Notes: generated by a model not told the origin, from the letters alone. Positions 55,192 through 64,000 are shown, counted from the first letter of the stretch. The stretch: DNA of 64,000 bases from Enterocloster alcoholdehydrogenati (GCF_013282095.1 NZ_BLTJ01000003.1:1-64000); one strand, 5' to 3'. Program-made: numbers and translations.

Positions 55192-56357
55192 GAAACCCCT
55201 TGTCAGATAAAATCGTAAGTATCCCCCCTTCCGGGATCAGGAAGTTTTTCGATATTGTAAATGAAATGGAAGACGCTATTTCCCTGGGTGTAGGCGAGCC
55301 GGATTTTGACACGCCATGGCATATCAGAGAGGAAGGAATCTATTCTCTGGAAAAGGGGCGTACCTTCTATACCTCCAACGCAGGCCTTAAGGATCTGAAG
55401 GATGAGATCTCCCGCTATTTAAGCCGCCGTTTCGATGTGAATTATGATCCGGATCAGGAGGTTATGGTTACAGTAGGCGGAAGCGAGGCGATCGACGCGG
55501 CCATGCGCGCCATGTTAAACCCAGGAGACGAGGTGCTGATCCCCCAGCCAAGCTACGTCTCCTATGTTCCCTGCGCCGTGCTGGCGGACGGGGTTCCGGT
55601 GGTCATTGAGCTGGAGGAAAAGGATCATTTTAAACTGACTCCTGAAAAGCTGTTAGAGAAGATCACGGATAAGACAAAGATTCTGGTGCTTCCATTTCCA
55701 AATAATCCCACCGGTGCTATCATGGAGCGCCATGAACTGGAAGAAATCGCCAGGATCGCAGTGGAAAAGGATATTTTTGTTATTTCCGATGAAATCTATT
55801 CTGAACTGACCTATACGGACAACCATGTTACCATTGCTTCACTTCCGGGCATGAAGGAGCGCACTGTGCTGATCAATGGCTTTTCCAAGTCCTATGCCAT
55901 GACAGGCTGGCGTCTGGGATATGCAGCGGCTCCTGAGGTGATCCTGAAACAGATGTTAAAGATCCACCAGTACGCCATCATGTGCGCGCCTACTACCAGC
56001 CAGTATGCAGCCGTAGCGGCTCTGCGGGACGGAGATAAGGATGTGGAAATGATGCGGGAATCCTACAATCAGCGCCGCCGCTATCTGTTAAACGCCTTTA
56101 GGGAGATGGGGATCGACTGCTTTGAGCCTCTGGGGGCATTTTACACCTTCCCCAATATCAGCCGTTTTGGTATGTCTTCAGAGGAGTTTGCCACAACGCT
56201 TTTGAAGGAAGAAAAGGTGGCAGTTGTGCCGGGAACCGCCTTTGGAGACTGTGGCGAGGGCTTTGTGCGTATTTCTTACGCCTATTCTTTGAAGAATCTG
56301 AAAGAGGCACTGAGCCGGATCGGGCGTTTTGTAAAGCGCCATGACGGAAAGGCGTGA
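55188..56357 (+). CDS. PLP-dependent aminotransferase, class I/II
   Basis: A 389-residue fold-type I aminotransferase. PLP binding is supported by VTVGGSEAIDAAMRA, FPNNPTGA and SDEIYSELTY, and the Schiff-base lysine is Lys234 in GFSKSYAMTGWRLGY. The C-terminal Arg for the substrate carboxylate is in GFVRISYA. It resembles aspartate/aromatic aminotransferases of the AspC/PatA group. Substrate is not certain. Coupled to the Lrp-type gene, a recurring pair in Clostridia. Confidence 0.93.
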   Translation: MRNPLSDKIVSIPPSGIRKFFDIVNEMEDAISLGVGEPDFDTPWHIREEGIYSLEKGRTFYTSNAGLKDLKDEISRYLSRRFDVNYDPDQEVMVTVGGSEAIDAAMRAMLNPGDEVLIPQPSYVSYVPCAVLADGVPVVIELEEKDHFKLTPEKLLEKITDKTKILVLPFPNNPTGAIMERHELEEIARIAVEKDIFVISDEIYSELTYTDNHVTIASLPGMKERTVLINGFSKSYAMTGWRLGYAAAPEVILKQMLKIHQYAIMCAPTTSQYAAVAALRDGDKDVEMMRESYNQRRRYLLNAFREMGIDCFEPLGAFYTFPNISRFGMSSEEFATTLLKEEKVAVVPGTAFGDCGEGFVRISYAYSLKNLKEALSRIGRFVKRHDGKA

Positions 56358-56362
56358 TACAT

Positions 56363-56872
56363 ATGATGAACATTGTGCTTTTAGAGCCGGAGATGCCTTC
56401 CAATACAGGCAATATCGGCCGTACCTGTGCGGCTACGAATACAAGACTCCATCTGATCGAACCCCTGGGCTTTAAGCTGAATGAAAAGGCTCTGAAACGG
56501 GCGGGGCTGGACTACTGGGATAAGCTGGATGTGCAGGTGTACAGCGATTATCAGGATTTTCTGGATAAAAATCCTGATGCTGCCGGCAATATGTATTTTG
56601 CAACCACCAAGGCCCACAAAGTCTATTCTGAGGTAAAGTATTCCTCAGACTGTTATCTGATGTTCGGAAAGGAAAGCGCCGGTATTCCAGAAGAGATCCT
56701 GGTGCAACATGAGGATCACTGTGTCAGGATCCCCATGTGGGGAGATATACGCTCCTTAAACCTTTCCAACTCTGCAGCCATTGTGCTCTATGAGGCATTG
56801 CGGCAGAATGGGTTTGAGAAAATGGAACGGAATGGGCGGCTGCATCATTTGCAGTGGAAAGACGAAGCGTAA
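56363..56872 (+). CDS. trmL: tRNA (cytidine(34)-2'-O)-methyltransferase, TrmL/CspR
   Basis: A 169-residue SPOUT methyltransferase that methylates the wobble-base ribose of leucine tRNAs. Motifs are EPEMPSNTGNIGRTCAATN (motif 1), MFGKESAGIP (motif 2) and IPMWGDIRSLNLSNSAAIVLYEALR (motif 3, forming the SAM knot; residues split here by helix). Length matches the family. ATG at 56363 (or the next codon) after AAAGG; a GTG at 56354 overlapping the aminotransferase stop is too near the ribosome site. Confidence 0.93.
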   Translation: MMNIVLLEPEMPSNTGNIGRTCAATNTRLHLIEPLGFKLNEKALKRAGLDYWDKLDVQVYSDYQDFLDKNPDAAGNMYFATTKAHKVYSEVKYSSDCYLMFGKESAGIPEEILVQHEDHCVRIPMWGDIRSLNLSNSAAIVLYEALRQNGFEKMERNGRLHHLQWKDEA

Positions 56873-56926
56873 TAAACGGAACTGTATTGAAAGAATGTCA
56901 TATCCTTCTATATTTTGACATACCTT

Positions 56927-56992
56927 AGAGTGTGCCTGAGACGTAAAACTCTCTCGGACAGAGAATTTTACGTTCCAGACGCACTCTTTTTT
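56927..56992 (+). terminator. Long terminator hairpin after trmL
   Basis: AGAGTG pairs with CACTCT and ACGTAAAA with TTTTACGT, with CTCT/AGAG at the top, followed by TTTTTT. A sigma-A-like pair (TTGAAA 56887-56892, 16 bp, TATATT 56909-56914) lies just ahead, so a short separate transcript is conceivable. Confidence 0.8.
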
Positions 56993-57149
56993 GCAGTGCC
57001 GGGCAGAACGGTACAGGCTGAACAGACAAAAATACACATAAATCTCAGTATGTACTAAATATCATTCGGCTCAGGCAGAGCAGGCTGTTCGCGTGACGGT
57101 GGACGCTTAGGTATGAAATGGTCTGACGGAAAAATAATGGAGGGGTAAG

Positions 57150-58244
57150 ATGAATGACAGGTATTTGGAAGCGCTGGAGCAGTATGAGATGGAAGTGACA
57201 ACCGTTCGTAAGGGCCGTGGAGCCTGGATCTGTGAAACGGACCGGGGAATGAGACTTCTTAAGGAATATCGGGGAACGGTGCGCAGGCTGGAATTTGAGG
57301 ATCAGGTTCTGGGGATGCTGGATACCCGTACAAGCCTGCGGACAGACCAATATGAGCGCAATAAAGAGGGCGAACTTTTAACCATGGCCGGGGACGGAAC
57401 CAGATACATATTAAAGGAATGGTACGGGGACAGAGAGTGCAATATCCGGGATGGCTGCGAGGTTCGCCAGGCCATCGCCCGTCTTGCCATGCTCCATGGG
57501 CAGCTGCGCCGCATCCCGTTTAAAGAGGAGTGGAATATGGGATCTATCTGCAAAGAGTCCCCGGATCGTGAGATGGACCGCCACATCCGCGAGATGCAGA
57601 AAGCCAGAAACTTTATACGGGGAAAACGTGGAAAGACAGAATTTGAACTTTCTATCATGGGGAGCTATGATTATTTTTATGAGCAGGCCAGGGCGGCCAG
57701 AGATGAGATGAAACATCTTCTGGAAACACAGGAAAATGAGACCGGGTCATATACCCAAACCGTTTCCATAGGGGGAGGAGAGCGGCTGATGGCTGCGGAA
57801 CTTTTCGATCAGAGGGCGGCTGCAGACAGTCCGGCTGTCCCGTCAGGCTTTGGGCTTTGTCACGGTGATTTGGATCAGCACCATGTACTTATGGGCCGCG
57901 GTTACACGGCAATTGTAGAATATAATCGTATGCATCTGGGGCTTCAGGTCTGCGATTTGTACCGCCTGATGAGAAAGGCCCTGGAAAAGCATGGCTGGGA
58001 TACGGAACTTGGCCTTTCCATGGTAGATTCCTACCAGCGGGTGCGGCCCATGGACAAACGGGAGAGAAAGAGTCTGACCTGTATGTTCCTTTTTCCGGAA
58101 AAATACTGGAAGCAGCTGAACTTTTATTACAATACAAATAAAGCATGGATTCCTGCCAAAAGTACGGATAAGGTAAGGAACCTGGAATCACAGGAGGCGG
58201 CCCGCAGACAATTTATCCGCTGTCTGACGGAGGAATGCGGCTAA
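57150..58244 (+). CDS. CotS-family spore coat protein (kinase-like fold)
   Basis: A 364-residue protein of the CotS/YutH family, which has an aminoglycoside-phosphotransferase-like fold and is found in spore coats. The N-lobe reads LLKEYRG (ATP-site Lys region) and the C-lobe LCHGDLDQHHVLM then AIVEYNRMHLGLQVCDLYRLMRK. The catalytic Asn after HGD is His, and the metal-binding DFD is EYN, so phosphotransfer is unlikely. It shows that the organism is a spore former. ATG after GGAGGGG. Single gene between the hairpin at 56927 and the rpmE promoter. Confidence 0.88.
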   Translation: MNDRYLEALEQYEMEVTTVRKGRGAWICETDRGMRLLKEYRGTVRRLEFEDQVLGMLDTRTSLRTDQYERNKEGELLTMAGDGTRYILKEWYGDRECNIRDGCEVRQAIARLAMLHGQLRRIPFKEEWNMGSICKESPDREMDRHIREMQKARNFIRGKRGKTEFELSIMGSYDYFYEQARAARDEMKHLLETQENETGSYTQTVSIGGGERLMAAELFDQRAAADSPAVPSGFGLCHGDLDQHHVLMGRGYTAIVEYNRMHLGLQVCDLYRLMRKALEKHGWDTELGLSMVDSYQRVRPMDKRERKSLTCMFLFPEKYWKQLNFYYNTNKAWIPAKSTDKVRNLESQEAARRQFIRCLTEECG

Positions 58245-58261
58245 AAAACCTTCGTTCCCTC

Positions 58262-58290
58262 TTGCAATCCCAAAACTTCTATGCTATACT
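58262..58290 (+). promoter_or_regulatory. Promoter of rpmE
   Basis: TTGCAA (58262-58267), 17-bp spacer, TATACT (58285-58290), about 210 bases before the rpmE start. Confidence 0.7.
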
Positions 58291-58296
58291 GATTAA

Positions 58297-58499
58297 GCTG
58301 TCCAGAGCATGAACTCTGGATCGGCAGTTTTAGCGTCTGCGCGAGTCAGGAACTTGCGGGAAGGGCGTGTATAACTTAGAAGATGCTGATATCTGTGCGT
58401 TCTGGTGACGGTATGTACCGGCTGCCTGCAGTGTACAGAGGCAGATTGGCATACAAAGGCCGCGGTCGGAAACCGCAAATAATCAGAGAGGTGAATGAA
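58297..58499 (+). promoter_or_regulatory. Structured 5' leader of rpmE
   Basis: About 200 transcribed bases with several hairpins: CCAGAG-CATGAA-CTCTGG (58302-58319), CTGCCT...AGAGGCAG (about 58422-58445) and GCGGT-CGGA-ACCGC just before the ribosome site. The length and folding fit an autoregulatory ribosomal-protein leader, a role known for L31 leaders in Firmicutes. No specific RNA class can be assigned by eye. Confidence 0.45.
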
Positions 58500-58706
58500 A
58501 TGAGAGAAGGAATCCATCCAAATTACTACCAGGCAAAGGTAGTTTGCAACTGTGGCAACGAGTTCGTAACAGGCTCCACCAAGCAGGACATCCACGTTGA
58601 GGTTTGCTCCAAGTGCCATTCTTTCTATACTGGCCAGCAGAAGGCTGCTGCTGCCCGTGGACGTATTGATAAGTTCAATCGCAAGTATGGCATCAATGCT
58701 CAGTAA
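58500..58706 (+). CDS. rpmE: 50S ribosomal protein L31, zinc-binding form
   Basis: A 68-residue ribosomal protein. It starts [20 protein letters not shown] and has four Cys (CNC near 16-18 and CSKC near 36-39), so it is the zinc-containing C+ type, not the zinc-free YtiA type. The C-terminal [23 protein letters not shown] is typical. ATG follows AGAGGTGA. Ends with its own terminator. Confidence 0.96.
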   Translation: MREGIHPNYYQAKVVCNCGNEFVTGSTKQDIHVEVCSKCHSFYTGQQKAAAARGRIDKFNRKYGINAQ

Positions 58707-58724
58707 TAAGTGAGAAAGAATCAA

Positions 58725-58759
58725 GGGGTTGGGCCTGAGAGATCAGGCTCAGCCCTTTT
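58725..58759 (+). terminator. Terminator of rpmE
   Basis: GGGTTGGGCCTGA pairs with TCAGGCTCAGCCC around GAGA, followed by TTTT. A second hairpin (ACAGTAAG...CTTACTGT, 58770-58802) lies between it and the next gene. Confidence 0.83.
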
Positions 58760-58852
58760 GTGTTCTGTGACAGTAAGTCCGTTTGATGGGGACGCTTACT
58801 GTGCAGGTGAAATAGGGCCGCCGACAGACGGCCAAAGAGAGGTAATCATATA

Positions 58853-59800
58853 ATGAAATATTCTGGAATAGGCGGCCAGGCAGTGATCGAAGGCATTATG
58901 ATGCAGAATGGCGACGATTATGCCATTGCCGTCCGTAAGCCTGACGGGGAGATCGAGATAAAAAAGGATCGCTATGTCAGCCTGACGGAGCGATACCCCG
59001 TGTTAGGACTTCCCTTTATCCGGGGCGTATTCAAATTTGCAGACTCTATGGTGGTCGGCATGAAGGCCCTTACCTGGTCCTGCAGCTTTTTTGAGGATGA
59101 CGAAGATGCGGAGCCTGGAAAATTTGAAGCGTGGCTGGACAGGGTATTTGGAGAGAAACTGGAGAGTATTCTTATGACTGTGGTTATGATATTTTCCTTT
59201 ATCATGGCTATTGGCATTTTTATGCTCCTGCCCCTGCTGATTGCAAGGCTGTGCCGTCCCTTTATCCCCTCCGAAACACTGATGGCTGTTTTAGAAGGCT
59301 TTATCCGCATTGCAATCTTTATTATCTATATAAAAATGGTATCCCGTATGGAGGATATACGCAGAACCTTTATGTACCATGGTTCCGAGCATAAGTGCAT
59401 CAACTGCATTGAGCATGGGCTGGCTTTAAATGTTGCCAATGTTCGGGCCAGCTCCAAAGAACACAAACGCTGCGGCACCAGCTTTATCATGATTGTTATG
59501 ATAATCAGTATTTTATTTTTCATGGTCATCCGCACAGATACGGTGTGGCTGCGGTTTTTAAGCCGGATTGTGCTGATCCCGGTGATCGCAGGCGTGTCCT
59601 ACGAGTTCCTGCGGTTTGCGGGAAGAAATGACAGCAGGCTGGTGAATTTCTTAAGCCGTCCCGGTATGTGGATGCAGGGGCTGACCACTACAGAGCCGGA
59701 CGACTCCATGATCGAGGTGGCCATTGCGGCGGTGGAAGAGGTGTTTGACTGGAGAGCCTATCTGAATGAGAACTTTCCGGGCTGGAAGGAAGAGCCATGA
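58853..59800 (+). CDS. DUF1385 family membrane protein (YqhQ-like)
   Basis: A 315-residue protein with about four membrane helices, of the DUF1385 family. Its N-terminus YSGIGGQAVIEGIMMQ, the conserved MYHGSEHKCINCIEHG and LSRPGMWMQGLTTTEPDD are strong marks. The His/Cys pattern suggests metal binding. Function unproven. In many Firmicutes it sits, as here, between rpmE and prmC/prfA. Its stop overlaps prmC as ATGA. Confidence 0.92.
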   Translation: MKYSGIGGQAVIEGIMMQNGDDYAIAVRKPDGEIEIKKDRYVSLTERYPVLGLPFIRGVFKFADSMVVGMKALTWSCSFFEDDEDAEPGKFEAWLDRVFGEKLESILMTVVMIFSFIMAIGIFMLLPLLIARLCRPFIPSETLMAVLEGFIRIAIFIIYIKMVSRMEDIRRTFMYHGSEHKCINCIEHGLALNVANVRASSKEHKRCGTSFIMIVMIISILFFMVIRTDTVWLRFLSRIVLIPVIAGVSYEFLRFAGRNDSRLVNFLSRPGMWMQGLTTTEPDDSMIEVAIAAVEEVFDWRAYLNENFPGWKEEP

Positions 59801-60750
59801 GGAGCGTTTTGCATGAGGAAATGACCCTTGGAAGGCTGTTAGATGAGGGACGGAAAAAACTGGAGGACAGTCAGGTGGCGGACGGGGCGCTGGATGCCAG
59901 ACTGCTTCTTCTGGAAATATTTGATCTGGGCTTTGCTGCTTTTCTTACAAAGAGGGAGCTGCCCTTTTCCGGCTGGACAAAAGAAAGAGAGGGAAAGACG
60001 CCGGAGGAGCTTTTACGCGCCGTATCCCGGTATAAAGAGGCCATAGAGTCCAGGGCCGCACGGATCCCCCTGCAGCACCTTACAGGAAGGCAGGGCTTTA
60101 TGGGGCTGGAATTTAAGGTGAATGAACACGTTCTGATTCCAAGACAGGATACGGAAACTCTGGTGGAACGGGTGCTGAAGGAGCAGAAGGACAGGGACAT
60201 TTCTCTCCTGGATATATGCACCGGTTCCGGCTGTATCGCCGTCAGCCTGGCAGCGCTTGGGGGGTATCAGTCCGTTACGGCGGTTGATATTTCAAAAGAG
60301 GCCCTTAAGGTGGCAGAGGAAAACAGAGACCGGATTCTGGGGGAGGAAAAAGGGCGTCTGCGGCTCATTGAGAGCGATATGTTTGCAGCTCTGAACCAGG
60401 ACGAGCCCTTTGATGTGATCGTTTCCAATCCGCCCTATATCCCTGCTCAGGTAATCGATGGCCTGGAGCCGGAGGTAAGAGACCATGAACCCAGACTGGC
60501 CTTGGACGGAGATCAGGATGGTCTTAAATTTTACCGGATCCTGGCAGCAGAATGTATGGCCCGCTTAAAACCCGGAGGAGCCGTCTATATGGAGATCGGC
60601 TATGACCAGGGGGAAGAGGTGACAAAGCTATTTGACAAAGCAGGTTTTAAGGACCTGGAAGTGATAAGGGATATGGCCGGCCTGGACCGTGTGGTGCGGG
60701 CGATCCGGCCGCCGCAGCAGGAAAATGGGGCCGAAAACGGCAGGCGATAA
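59797..60750 (+). CDS. prmC: Release factor glutamine N5-methyltransferase
   Basis: A 317-residue SAM-dependent methyltransferase that methylates the Gln of the GGQ motif in RF1 and RF2. The N-terminal release-factor-binding domain (about 1-100) leads to [16 protein letters not shown] (SAM motif I) and the catalytic NPPY at 211-214 in [11 protein letters not shown]. It directly precedes its target prfA, a conserved pairing. Confidence 0.95.
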   Translation: MRSVLHEEMTLGRLLDEGRKKLEDSQVADGALDARLLLLEIFDLGFAAFLTKRELPFSGWTKEREGKTPEELLRAVSRYKEAIESRAARIPLQHLTGRQGFMGLEFKVNEHVLIPRQDTETLVERVLKEQKDRDISLLDICTGSGCIAVSLAALGGYQSVTAVDISKEALKVAEENRDRILGEEKGRLRLIESDMFAALNQDEPFDVIVSNPPYIPAQVIDGLEPEVRDHEPRLALDGDQDGLKFYRILAAECMARLKPGGAVYMEIGYDQGEEVTKLFDKAGFKDLEVIRDMAGLDRVVRAIRPPQQENGAENGRR

Positions 60751-60782
60751 CGAGTTTCAGAGAGAAAACAGGAGAGAAGATT

Positions 60783-61856
<1,074 letters not shown>

Positions 61857-61878
61857 TAAATCGTAATTAAGACTCTGT

Positions 61879-61933
61879 AAAGGGCCGAAGCAAAATGAAT
61901 GTTTCGTACATTTTTCATTTTGCTTCGGCCCTT
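61879..61933 (+). terminator. Terminator of the prmC-prfA unit
   Basis: AAGGGCCGAAGCAAAATGAA pairs perfectly with TTCATTTTGCTTCGGCCCTT, followed by CTCTATTTTG. The hairpin is long and very stable. Confidence 0.88.
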
Positions 61934-61991
61934 CTCTATTTTGTATTCCATGTATTTTTGAAAATAATGGAGAAAAAGTTGAGAAAAATAA

Positions 61992-62020
61992 TTGACAAAT
62001 GGGTTAGTGAGTGCTAATGT
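61992..62020 (+). promoter_or_regulatory. Promoter of the Fur-like gene, with overlapping TTAG/CTAA dyads
   Basis: TTGACA (61992-61997), 17-bp spacer, TAATGT (62015-62020). The spacer contains TTAG-TGAGTG-CTAA (62004-62017), and a second dyad GTTAGTAGCATCTAAC lies at 62037-62052, near the start site. Such sites suit a metal-dependent repressor. Confidence 0.62.
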
Positions 62021-62079
62021 ATAGACTATTCAAAGAGTTAGTAGCATCTAACAATAGATACAGAAAGGAAGGAACAGCC

Positions 62080-62343
62080 ATGACAGACCAGAAAGAGCAG
62101 ATCATCGGTGAATTTCAGAAAAACGGAAAGCGTATCACAGGCCAGAGAAAGATCCTGTTAGACGTGATCCTGGAAGGAAAATGGTCCAGCTGTAAGGAGA
62201 TCTATTACATGGCAGCCAAGCGGGATCCTTCCATAGGACTGGCTACCGTCTACCGTATGGTAGCAGCCTTGGAAGAGCTTGGCTTTTTGAGCCGCGGCTA
62301 TCATTACTCTGGTCTTTCAGAGGGAAACAAGCAGAATTTCTAA
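62080..62343 (+). CDS. Fur-family DNA-binding domain protein (lacks metal/dimer domain)
   Basis: An 87-residue protein that matches only the N-terminal winged helix of Fur (KNGKRITGQRKILLDVIL, GLATVYRMVAALEELGFLSR). The C-terminal domain of normal Fur (about 60 further residues with the His/Cys metal sites and the dimer interface) is missing, and the frame ends cleanly with YHYSGLSEGNKQNF. The ATG at 62080 follows AGAAAGGAAGG. It directly precedes the feo genes, so it probably helps control iron uptake, perhaps with another partner. A truncated relic is possible but the clean setting argues against it. Confidence 0.83.
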   Translation: MTDQKEQIIGEFQKNGKRITGQRKILLDVILEGKWSSCKEIYYMAAKRDPSIGLATVYRMVAALEELGFLSRGYHYSGLSEGNKQNF

Positions 62344-62350
62344 TTTGTTA

Positions 62351-62379
62351 TTGACAACTAACTATCATTAGCGTATACT
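62351..62379 (+). promoter_or_regulatory. Promoter of the feo operon, with TTAG/CTAA elements
   Basis: TTGACA (62351-62356), 17-bp spacer, TATACT (62374-62379). CTAACTATCATTAG (62358-62371) lies in the spacer and ACTAACG follows the -10 box, echoing the motifs at the preceding promoter. Confidence 0.75.
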
Positions 62380-62425
62380 AACGTCGATAGGAAAGACTAA
62401 CTACATAAAGATCGAGGTGAATCAT

Positions 62426-62635
62426 ATGCCGCTGACAATGGCTGCGATCGGCGAGGAAAATATCATCCGCAGAGTAGGCGGAAACGAGGAGACAAGGCGT
62501 TTTCTTGAAAACCTGGGATTTGTTGCAGGAGCAGGGATCACCGTAATCTCTGCCATCGGAGGAAATGTAATTGTAAATGTCAAAGACTCCAGGGTGGCGA
62601 TCAATCAGGATATGGCAAGGCACATAATGGTTTAA
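62426..62635 (+). CDS. feoA: FeoA-domain ferrous iron transport protein (first copy)
   Basis: A 69-residue SH3-like protein of the FeoA family (GFVAGAGITVISAIGGNVIVNVKDSRVAINQDMARHIMV, split: GAGITVISAIGG, then SRVAINQDMARHI). Cytoplasmic; believed to help FeoB. The ATG at 62426 has GAGGTGA upstream, clearly preferred over an in-frame GTG at 62417. Confidence 0.92.
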   Translation: MPLTMAAIGEENIIRRVGGNEETRRFLENLGFVAGAGITVISAIGGNVIVNVKDSRVAINQDMARHIMV

Positions 62636-62712
62636 GAAACCAATGGCAAGACCCTGTTGTACCATACACATAAAACGGTCGGAACATGGACCATGGAAAG
62701 GAGACCTGTATA

Positions 62713-62931
62713 ATGACATTAGGTGATGCTGCGGTAGGAAGCACGGTAGTCGTTACAAAGATTACAGGAGACGGCGCTTACAAACGCCGCATTATGGATA
62801 TGGGGATCACAAAAGGTAGCGAACTCTATATCAGAAAGGTAGCCCCCCTGGGAGATCCGGTTGAGATCACGGTAAGAGGCTACGAGCTCTCTGTAAGAAA
62901 GAATGACGCCCAGTGCGTGGAGGTAAAGTAA
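62713..62931 (+). CDS. feoA: FeoA-domain ferrous iron transport protein (second copy)
   Basis: A 72-residue second FeoA-type protein, with MGITKGSELYIRKVAPLGDP and the usual ending NDAQCVEVK. It differs clearly from the first copy, so the two are not a recent duplication. ATG at 62713 after AAAGGAGA. Lies 39 bases before feoB. Confidence 0.93.
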   Translation: MTLGDAAVGSTVVVTKITGDGAYKRRIMDMGITKGSELYIRKVAPLGDPVEITVRGYELSVRKNDAQCVEVK

Positions 62932-62970
62932 TACATTTCCACTGAGCTAAAGCGAATGGAGGAAAAGAAA

Positions 62971-64000
62971 ATGGCAATTAAACTTGCACTTGCGGGCAAT
63001 CCGAACTGTGGTAAGACGACCATGTTCAATGCCCTGACCGGAGCAAATCAGTATGTTGGCAACTGGCCCGGAGTAACCGTTGAGAAAAAAGAAGGCAGAT
63101 TAAAGAAAAAGGGAAGCAAGGAGGATATTATCGTCACCGACCTTCCGGGTATCTATTCCCTTTCCCCTTATACACTGGAGGAAGTAGTCAGCCGTGATTA
63201 CCTTTTAAAGGATGATCCGGATGTGATCGTGAACCTGGTTGACGCTACAAACATTGAGCGAAACCTGTATCTGACCACGCAGCTGATGGAAACCGGCATC
63301 CCTGTGGTGATCGCCTTAAATATGTCCGACCTTCTGAAAAAGAGGGGCATTCAGATCGACATCGAGCGTCTGTCCATGGTTCTTAACTGCCCTATCGTAG
63401 AGACCTCTGCATTAAAGCAGACGGGCCTTGACCACCTGATCGACAAGGCAGTAAGCGTTGCAAAGAAGAAGGAGACAGACCTTCCAAAGGAAATTTTTTC
63501 TAAGGAAATGGAAAACGCGGTTGCCGAGGTGGAAAGTGTGCTTCCTGCCGATATTTCTGAGAACCAGAGAAGATGGTACGCAGTTAAGCTTCTGGAAAAT
63601 GACAGCAAGGTGGCAGAGAGCCTGTCGTTATCTGTTTCCGGCAAAGCTGTGGTGGAAAAAGAGCGCAGAACGCTGGAAGAGCTGCATGACGACGATATGG
63701 AAAGTATTGTTACCGATGAGCGTTACAAATTTATTCAGAAGATTGTTTCCACTTCTGTGAAAAAGACAGGAGCAAAGCTGACGACCTCAGATAAGATCGA
63801 CCAGATCGTTACCAACCGTATTCTGGGTATTCCGATCTTTATGGCGATCATGTGGGTGGTATATTACATATCCGTAACCACCATCGGAACACTGGTCACC
63901 GACTGGACTAACGATACCTTTGTAGTGGCAATTCAGGATGCAGTAGGAAACTTCCTTTCCAATGCGGGCGCAAGCGACTTTATCTTAAGCCTTGTAGTAG
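62971..64000 (+). CDS. feoB: Ferrous iron transporter FeoB (N-terminal part; runs off the window)
   Basis: At least 343 residues, open to the window end. The N-terminal GTPase has G1 GNPNCGKT (9-16), G2-region NWPGVTVEKKEG, G3 DLPGIYSL and G4 NMSD, all FeoB-type. A helical regulatory domain follows (about 165-265), and the first membrane helix begins near residue 290 (ILGIPIFMAIMWVVYYI). ATG after GGAGG. It imports Fe2+ across the membrane. The C-terminal part lies outside. Confidence 0.96.
   Translation, partial: MAIKLALAGNPNCGKTTMFNALTGANQYVGNWPGVTVEKKEGRLKKKGSKEDIIVTDLPGIYSLSPYTLEEVVSRDYLLKDDPDVIVNLVDATNIERNLYLTTQLMETGIPVVIALNMSDLLKKRGIQIDIERLSMVLNCPIVETSALKQTGLDHLIDKAVSVAKKKETDLPKEIFSKEMENAVAEVESVLPADISENQRRWYAVKLLENDSKVAESLSLSVSGKAVVEKERRTLEELHDDDMESIVTDERYKFIQKIVSTSVKKTGAKLTTSDKIDQIVTNRILGIPIFMAIMWVVYYISVTTIGTLVTDWTNDTFVVAIQDAVGNFLSNAGASDFILSLVV

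Overview
The window looks like a chromosome segment of a spore-forming, anaerobic Firmicute of the class Clostridia, most likely family Lachnospiraceae (Clostridium cluster XIVa). The reasons are: AGGAGG-type ribosome binding sites and sigma-A-like promoters with 17-bp spacers; a CotS-family spore coat gene; an eight-subunit F-type ATP synthase operon preceded by atpZ/atpI whose c subunit carries a Na+-type ion site; a feoA-feoA-feoB operon; the rpmE-DUF1385-prmC-prfA block; and many ABC importers with lipoprotein binding subunits. No phage, transposase, integrase or CRISPR array was seen. This identification rests on family recognition by eye, not on any search.

Layout: (1) 1-395, the 3' end of a 23S rRNA followed directly by tRNA-Pro and tRNA-Gly, with no 5S gene after it. 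(2) 660-3965, a large repair enzyme joining an EndoQ-like PHP nuclease to a UvrD-type helicase and ending in a beta-clamp-binding motif. (3) 4096-6076 (minus), ECF sigma factor, its anti-sigma partner and a lipoprotein that shares the anti-sigma output domain. (4) 6199-14525, pyroglutamyl peptidase plus the DUF969/DUF979 membrane pair, facing a divergent five-gene peptide ABC importer; together a likely pyroglutamyl-peptide use locus. (5) 14684-22257, the ATP synthase operon. (6) 22426-23517, Sua5. (7) 23674-27600 (minus), a large secreted GH28 pectinase with FN3, Ig-like and choline-binding-type repeats, and a cre-like palindrome inside its signal-peptide codons. (8) 27877-32483, FMN reductase under a MerR-type promoter, adenosine deaminase (minus), dCMP deaminase and a B12/radical SAM protein. 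(9) 32462-40765, an unusual LacI regulator fused to a whole ABC solute-binding domain, then a promoter-driven operon of GDPD, ABC importer and MgtC. (10) 40814-50341, aldo/keto reductase and divergent LysR, a response-regulator-like AraC protein lacking its phosphoacceptor Asp, then a HAD / sugar-ABC (no ATPase) / nucleoside hydrolase / TIM-barrel isomerase cassette. (11) 50656-56872, endonuclease III, exonuclease, a 36-residue membrane peptide, VanW protein, AIR-synthase C-domain protein, Lrp regulator, aminotransferase and TrmL. (12) 57150-61856, CotS, L31 with a long structured leader, DUF1385, PrmC and RF1. (13) 62080-64000, a Fur-like DNA-binding domain alone, two FeoA and the first part of FeoB, with repeated TTAG/CTAA motifs at both promoters.

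The strongest candidates for something not well described are the LacI-SBP fusion regulator and its target operon (32462-40765), and the EndoQ-UvrD-clamp fusion (660-3965). Both are single intact frames with clear motifs; their proposed functions are inferences.
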